NCBI GenBank assembly: GCA_965221405.1
Contig: CBDCSE010000003.1
Span: 62,001-126,000, forward strand
Length of the DNA stretch: 64,000 nucleotides
Reading direction: 5' to 3'
From: JAPOUP01 sp965221405
GTDB taxonomy: Bacteria; Pseudomonadota; Alphaproteobacteria; Rhodobacterales; Rhodobacteraceae
The notes beneath the pieces are model-generated. The model saw only the letters and a program-made list of their open reading frames with translations. It was not told where the DNA came from and ran no database searches. Positions 61,553 to 64,000 of this stretch are shown piece by piece; position 1 is the first letter of the stretch; every line of letters begins with the position of its first letter. The translations under genes and the position numbers were made by a program.

Positions 61553-62140
61553 TCATTCCGCCGTGATCCCGTCCCCGTCGGATGCGATATCCTTCAGGTT
61601 CGTACCACCGCCCGCCACGGTAATCAGCGTTCGGAGGAACAGTTCTACGTTGACTGACAGCAGCAGGACGACGCACACGAAGAACGACGCCATCATCCAG
61701 CGGCGCGGCAGTTTCACCCAATCAAGCGAACTGTCCAGGAAATAGAGGGAGGCCGTGCTGGCCTTTGAAAGAAACCCGGTGATCTCACCCCACCCGATCT
61801 CGACGGCCATGCCAAGCACCAGCCCCGATATGGCCAGAAGGGCCAGCGACAGCACCGCCGCGGAGCGTTCCGGCATCGTGCGCTGCACTGTATCAATCGC
61901 CACGAATCCACCACGGCGATAGGCCGTTGGTGCGATCAGCCCGGTCATCCACAGCATCGCGAACCGCGCGGCCTCGTCAGGCCAGGGAAGTGGATTGTTA
62001 AGTGCGTACCGGAAAAAGACCTGAACCAGAATGGCCAGGACCATGAGCGCGATCGCCAGAATGGCGACGCCGCGTCCGATACGGAGCACGACTTCGTTGA
62101 ATGCCTGAACCGGCATCAGCAGACAGGTCAGCAACGCCAT
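61553..62140 (-). CDS. TRAP transporter small permease DctQ
   Basis: A 195-residue protein with four predicted helices. The family signature VFFRYALNNPLPWPDEAARF (FRY..N....W..E.A) at about residues 42-61 is followed by MLWMTGLIAPTAYRRGGFVA and the typical hydrophobic C-terminal half. It is the first transporter gene after the oxidoreductases in the same direction and lies immediately before dctM. Confidence 0.92.
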   Translation of the reverse strand: MALLTCLLMPVQAFNEVVLRIGRGVAILAIALMVLAILVQVFFRYALNNPLPWPDEAARFAMLWMTGLIAPTAYRRGGFVAIDTVQRTMPERSAAVLSLALLAISGLVLGMAVEIGWGEITGFLSKASTASLYFLDSSLDWVKLPRRWMMASFFVCVVLLLSVNVELFLRTLITVAGGGTNLKDIASDGDGITAE

Positions 62141-62173
62141 ATCAGGTCTTCCCCATACTGACCTTTGGTGCGT

Positions 62174-62707
62174 TCATCCGACCACGCCCGGATTCTCGAA
62201 CCGTCCATACCGGCCTTGGCTGAACACCAGGGGTGCGCCATCCCGCCAGGTCACGCGGGCGACTTCGGCGACCACGATACAATGATCCCCGCCGGGATGT
62301 GTCGCCACCGCGTCGCACTCAAAGCGCGCGAGGCATCCGTCTATAAGTGGAACGCTGCGTTCATTGCGCTCCCAGACGAGTCCCTCCCACGCGGTGCCGC
62401 TCCGCGAGAATCCATCGCTGATATGCCGTTGCTCGGCGCCGATGATGTGGATCGCGAAATGCCGGGCATAGGCGAAGGCGGTGAACCGCTGCGACAGCCT
62501 CGCGGGGGCCCAAAGGATCAGCGGGGGGTCAAGCGAAACCGAGGCGAAGCTGTTGGCCGTGATGCCAAGGGGGCCGATCTCGCTGTCGACCGTGACAACC
62601 GTAACGCCAGTCGCGTAGCGTCCGAGCGCCTCACGGAACGCCCGAGCGGTGTCGCAGCCGGGTTCGACCTCGCGAACCAGGGTGCCATTGGCGGCATCGT
62701 GCGTCAT
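62174..62707 (-). CDS. Flavin reductase family protein (SmoA-like)
   Basis: A 177-residue FMN-binding split-barrel flavin reductase. ATGVTVVTVDSEIGPLGITA, NSFASVSLDPPLILWAPARL and VAEVARVTWRDGAPLVFSQG are the typical motifs. It would supply reduced FMN to the flavin-dependent monooxygenase encoded upstream. ATG 62707 (MTHDAANGTLVREV) overlaps the aldo/keto reductase stop (ATGA). In sulfo-SMO clusters the FMN reductase is called SmoA; that role is an inference from the gene set. Confidence 0.9.
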   Translation of the reverse strand: MTHDAANGTLVREVEPGCDTARAFREALGRYATGVTVVTVDSEIGPLGITANSFASVSLDPPLILWAPARLSQRFTAFAYARHFAIHIIGAEQRHISDGFSRSGTAWEGLVWERNERSVPLIDGCLARFECDAVATHPGGDHCIVVAEVARVTWRDGAPLVFSQGRYGRFENPGVVG

Positions 62708-63600
62708 GGCACTTCGTGGCCCAGGGCGGCCGAGTAAAGCCGATACCATGTCTCCCGGTCCATCGTCACCTTGAAGGCGTCCGAGAAGGCACGGATTCTT
62801 GCAAGGGTGTTCGACCCCATCACCGGCAGTATGCGGGCAGGATGGGCGAGAAGCCAGGCAATCGCCACAGCGCTACGGTTGACCCCATCGCGTCTGGAGA
62901 CGGCGTCAAGGCAGCTGCTGAGGTCGGCACTCGCTCCGCCGGTCACAAGCGCACCGCCCCCAAGAGGTGACCACGCCATTATCGGCACGCCGAGCTCCTG
63001 CCAGTTGGCCACGTCACCGTTAGTGAACCCCTCGTGCGCGAGTAGGCTGAGTTCGATCTGGTTCGTTACGATCCGGTTTTGCATTGACGCCTGAAGAAGT
63101 GACCGATCGTGCGGTCTGAAGTTCGACACGCCGACTGCTCGGACCTTACCGCTGGCCACGACGCTGTCGAGCGCGGCACCGGTCTCCCGCGCGTCCATCA
63201 TTGGATCAGGCCGGTGAATGAGCAGGAGATCGATATAATCGATTCCCATAAGTTTCAGCGAATTGTCCACGGCAGCCTCGATATGGGACCTGCCGGTGTC
63301 GTAATGCTTGACCCGCGCCCGCCTATGGCGTCCGACCGGCGCGATAATGCCGCATTTGGTGATGATCTGGAGATCCTCGCGAAGTCCGGGCGCGCATCTG
63401 AGCGTATCGCCGAACAGCTGCTCGGATGCGTATTCGCCATAGATGTCGGCCTGGTCGATGGTGGTGATGCCCTGCTCAAGGCAGGCCTCGATCTTGGCCT
63501 GGACGTGCCGGGCCGAAGTATCCGGATCGGCGCAAAGCCGCCACATGCCGTAAATGATACGGCTCAGTTCAAGCCCTTCCGGGAGATGTACGCGCTCCAT
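62704..63600 (-). CDS. Aldo/keto reductase, SmoB-like (6-oxoglucose reductase candidate)
   Basis: A 298-residue NAD(P)H-dependent aldo/keto reductase. The catalytic tetrad is visible: Asp and Tyr in TIDQADIYGEYASE, Lys in IITKCGIIAPVGRH and His in LLLIHRPDPMMDA. The N-terminal ELSRIIYGMWRLCADPDTSA and VQAKIEACLEQGITTIDQAD resemble, to my recollection, SmoB of Agrobacterium, which reduces 6-oxoglucose to glucose after sulfoquinovose desulfonation. ATG 63600 overlaps the upstream monooxygenase stop (TGATG). The alternative is a YdhF-type general reductase, but the neighbours favour the first. Confidence 0.88.
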   Translation of the reverse strand: MERVHLPEGLELSRIIYGMWRLCADPDTSARHVQAKIEACLEQGITTIDQADIYGEYASEQLFGDTLRCAPGLREDLQIITKCGIIAPVGRHRRARVKHYDTGRSHIEAAVDNSLKLMGIDYIDLLLIHRPDPMMDARETGAALDSVVASGKVRAVGVSNFRPHDRSLLQASMQNRIVTNQIELSLLAHEGFTNGDVANWQELGVPIMAWSPLGGGALVTGGASADLSSCLDAVSRRDGVNRSAVAIAWLLAHPARILPVMGSNTLARIRAFSDAFKVTMDRETWYRLYSAALGHEVP

Positions 63601-64000
63601 CAGTGCCGCACTCCCGTTCCAAGCGGGGTCGCCGGAATGTTCGGGGGGACCCGCCCGTATATATGCGGCAGGGAGCAGGTCCTGAGATCGGGCATTACGC
63701 GGGCTCCGAACGATCTGCATTCATCGATATGGGGGTAGCCCGAAAAAATGAATGACCGTATCCCCATCCGCCTATATCGCTCGATTTCCGAGAGGACCTG
63801 GTCGGCTGAACCAACGAGCGCCGCACCGCAGCCGGACCGTGCGCGCCCGATGCCGGTCCACAGATGCGGTTCGAGATAGCCAAACCTGTCAGCGAGTTCC
63901 CGGGCGCGCGCCTGGTGGGCGACGCCCAGTGAGATCGAGTCATGGGCCCTGTCGCGTATGATGCGTCCGTATTCGTCGTCCAGCGCCGCCGTAAGGTATT
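63600..64000 (-). CDS. LLM-class flavin-dependent monooxygenase (SsuD/SmoC-like), C-terminal part
   Basis: The window ends inside this gene; the last ~132 residues are visible. Readable segments are LDDEYGRIIRDRAHDSISLG, RFGYLEPHLWTGIGRARSGC, GAALVGSADQVLSEIERYRR and MGIRSFIFSGYPHIDECRSF, ending GARVMPDLRT and GTGVRH. VGSxxxVxxxIxxYxxxGIxxFIxSGYPHxEE is the C-terminal signature of alkanesulfonate monooxygenases, which need a separate flavin reductase, encoded two genes on. The stop overlaps the aldo/keto reductase start. Sulfoquinovose monooxygenase SmoC is the suggested subtype. Confidence 0.85.
   Translation of the reverse strand, partial: YLTAALDDEYGRIIRDRAHDSISLGVAHQARARELADRFGYLEPHLWTGIGRARSGCGAALVGSADQVLSEIERYRRMGIRSFIFSGYPHIDECRSFGARVMPDLRTCSLPHIYGRVPPNIPATPLGTGVRH

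Noticed and set aside
1..64000. CRISPR array or integrase with attachment site
   Set aside because: No regularly spaced repeats and no tyrosine or serine recombinase signature were seen in the window.

Overview
The window looks like a chromosome segment of an alphaproteobacterium, probably marine and near the Rhodobacterales/Rhodospirillales. The basis is the gene families: Ccm system I cytochrome c maturation, adjacent gltX and gltA, bifunctional PutA without a DNA-binding domain, SdhE, ThyX, TRAP transporters, BKACE, an NDH-fused SelD and a bufferin operon. No rRNA, convincing tRNA or CRISPR array was seen. Many insertion sequence (IS) remnants, broken genes and truncated defence or toxin genes suggest a genome in active erosion, as in host-associated or recently bottlenecked lineages. 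This is an inference; no taxonomic search was possible.

Layout. 1-10.3 kb is core metabolism: ccmF end, ccmH, an enoyl-CoA hydratase, citrate synthase, glutamyl-tRNA synthetase, a rhomboid protease, PutA and an ornithine cyclodeaminase-like enzyme. 10.3-14.3 kb is a graveyard of IS630, IS4 and IS1634 debris around a hicAB locus whose hicA carries an 8-bp tandem duplication, plus the C-terminal stump of a CD-NTase (CBASS-type) gene. 14.3-18.4 kb holds a BKACE enzyme, a decayed pcaG, a 168-bp MITE-like insertion with 9-bp target duplications, and a tightly overlapping dehalogenase/hydrolase/PLP-dehydratase operon. 19-20.5 kb is the first of two related orphan AAA+ ATPases. 20.7-24.6 kb holds GlcNAc kinase, NagA and a MATE pump. 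24.7-34 kb is a second accessory region: GIY-YIG-like fragment, M48 lipoprotein cluster, restriction-modification pseudogene, IS1595 and IS630 remnants and a truncated VapBC, with an intact XRE regulator and sdhE inside it.

34-39.4 kb holds gloA, a frameshifted malonyl-CoA ligase, thyX, a YHS protein, cspA and an ArsC-like gene. 39.9-41.1 kb is a nearly intact IS630 element inserted in the stop codon of a DoxX gene that ends a bufferin operon (bufA1-bufB-bufC-doxX, 41.1-43.8 kb). 44.2-47.5 kb holds an AbrB-type permease, XdhC and a molybdopterin-binding protein. 47.6-52.6 kb is accessory again: an HTH regulator, an ORF interrupted by a 20-G homopolymer, nuclease/IS30/DruA-like fragments, and the second AAA+ ATPase bracketed by inverted IS5 remnants. 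52.7-58 kb carries selenium metabolism (mnmH and an NDH-SelD fusion overlapping tail to tail), a MauG-type dihaem peroxidase and a Sel1 protein.

The last 6 kb (58.1-64 kb) is one minus-strand operon: flavin monooxygenase (partial), aldo/keto reductase, flavin reductase, TRAP transporter (Q, M, P) and a phytanoyl-CoA-dioxygenase-like protein. The three oxidoreductases match the sulfoquinovose monooxygenase (sulfo-SMO) desulfonation set (SmoC, SmoB, SmoA). Here the usual ABC importer is replaced by a TRAP importer and an Fe(II)/2-oxoglutarate-type dioxygenase is added. This operon, the paired AAA+ ATPases and the bufferin operon are the most interesting items.
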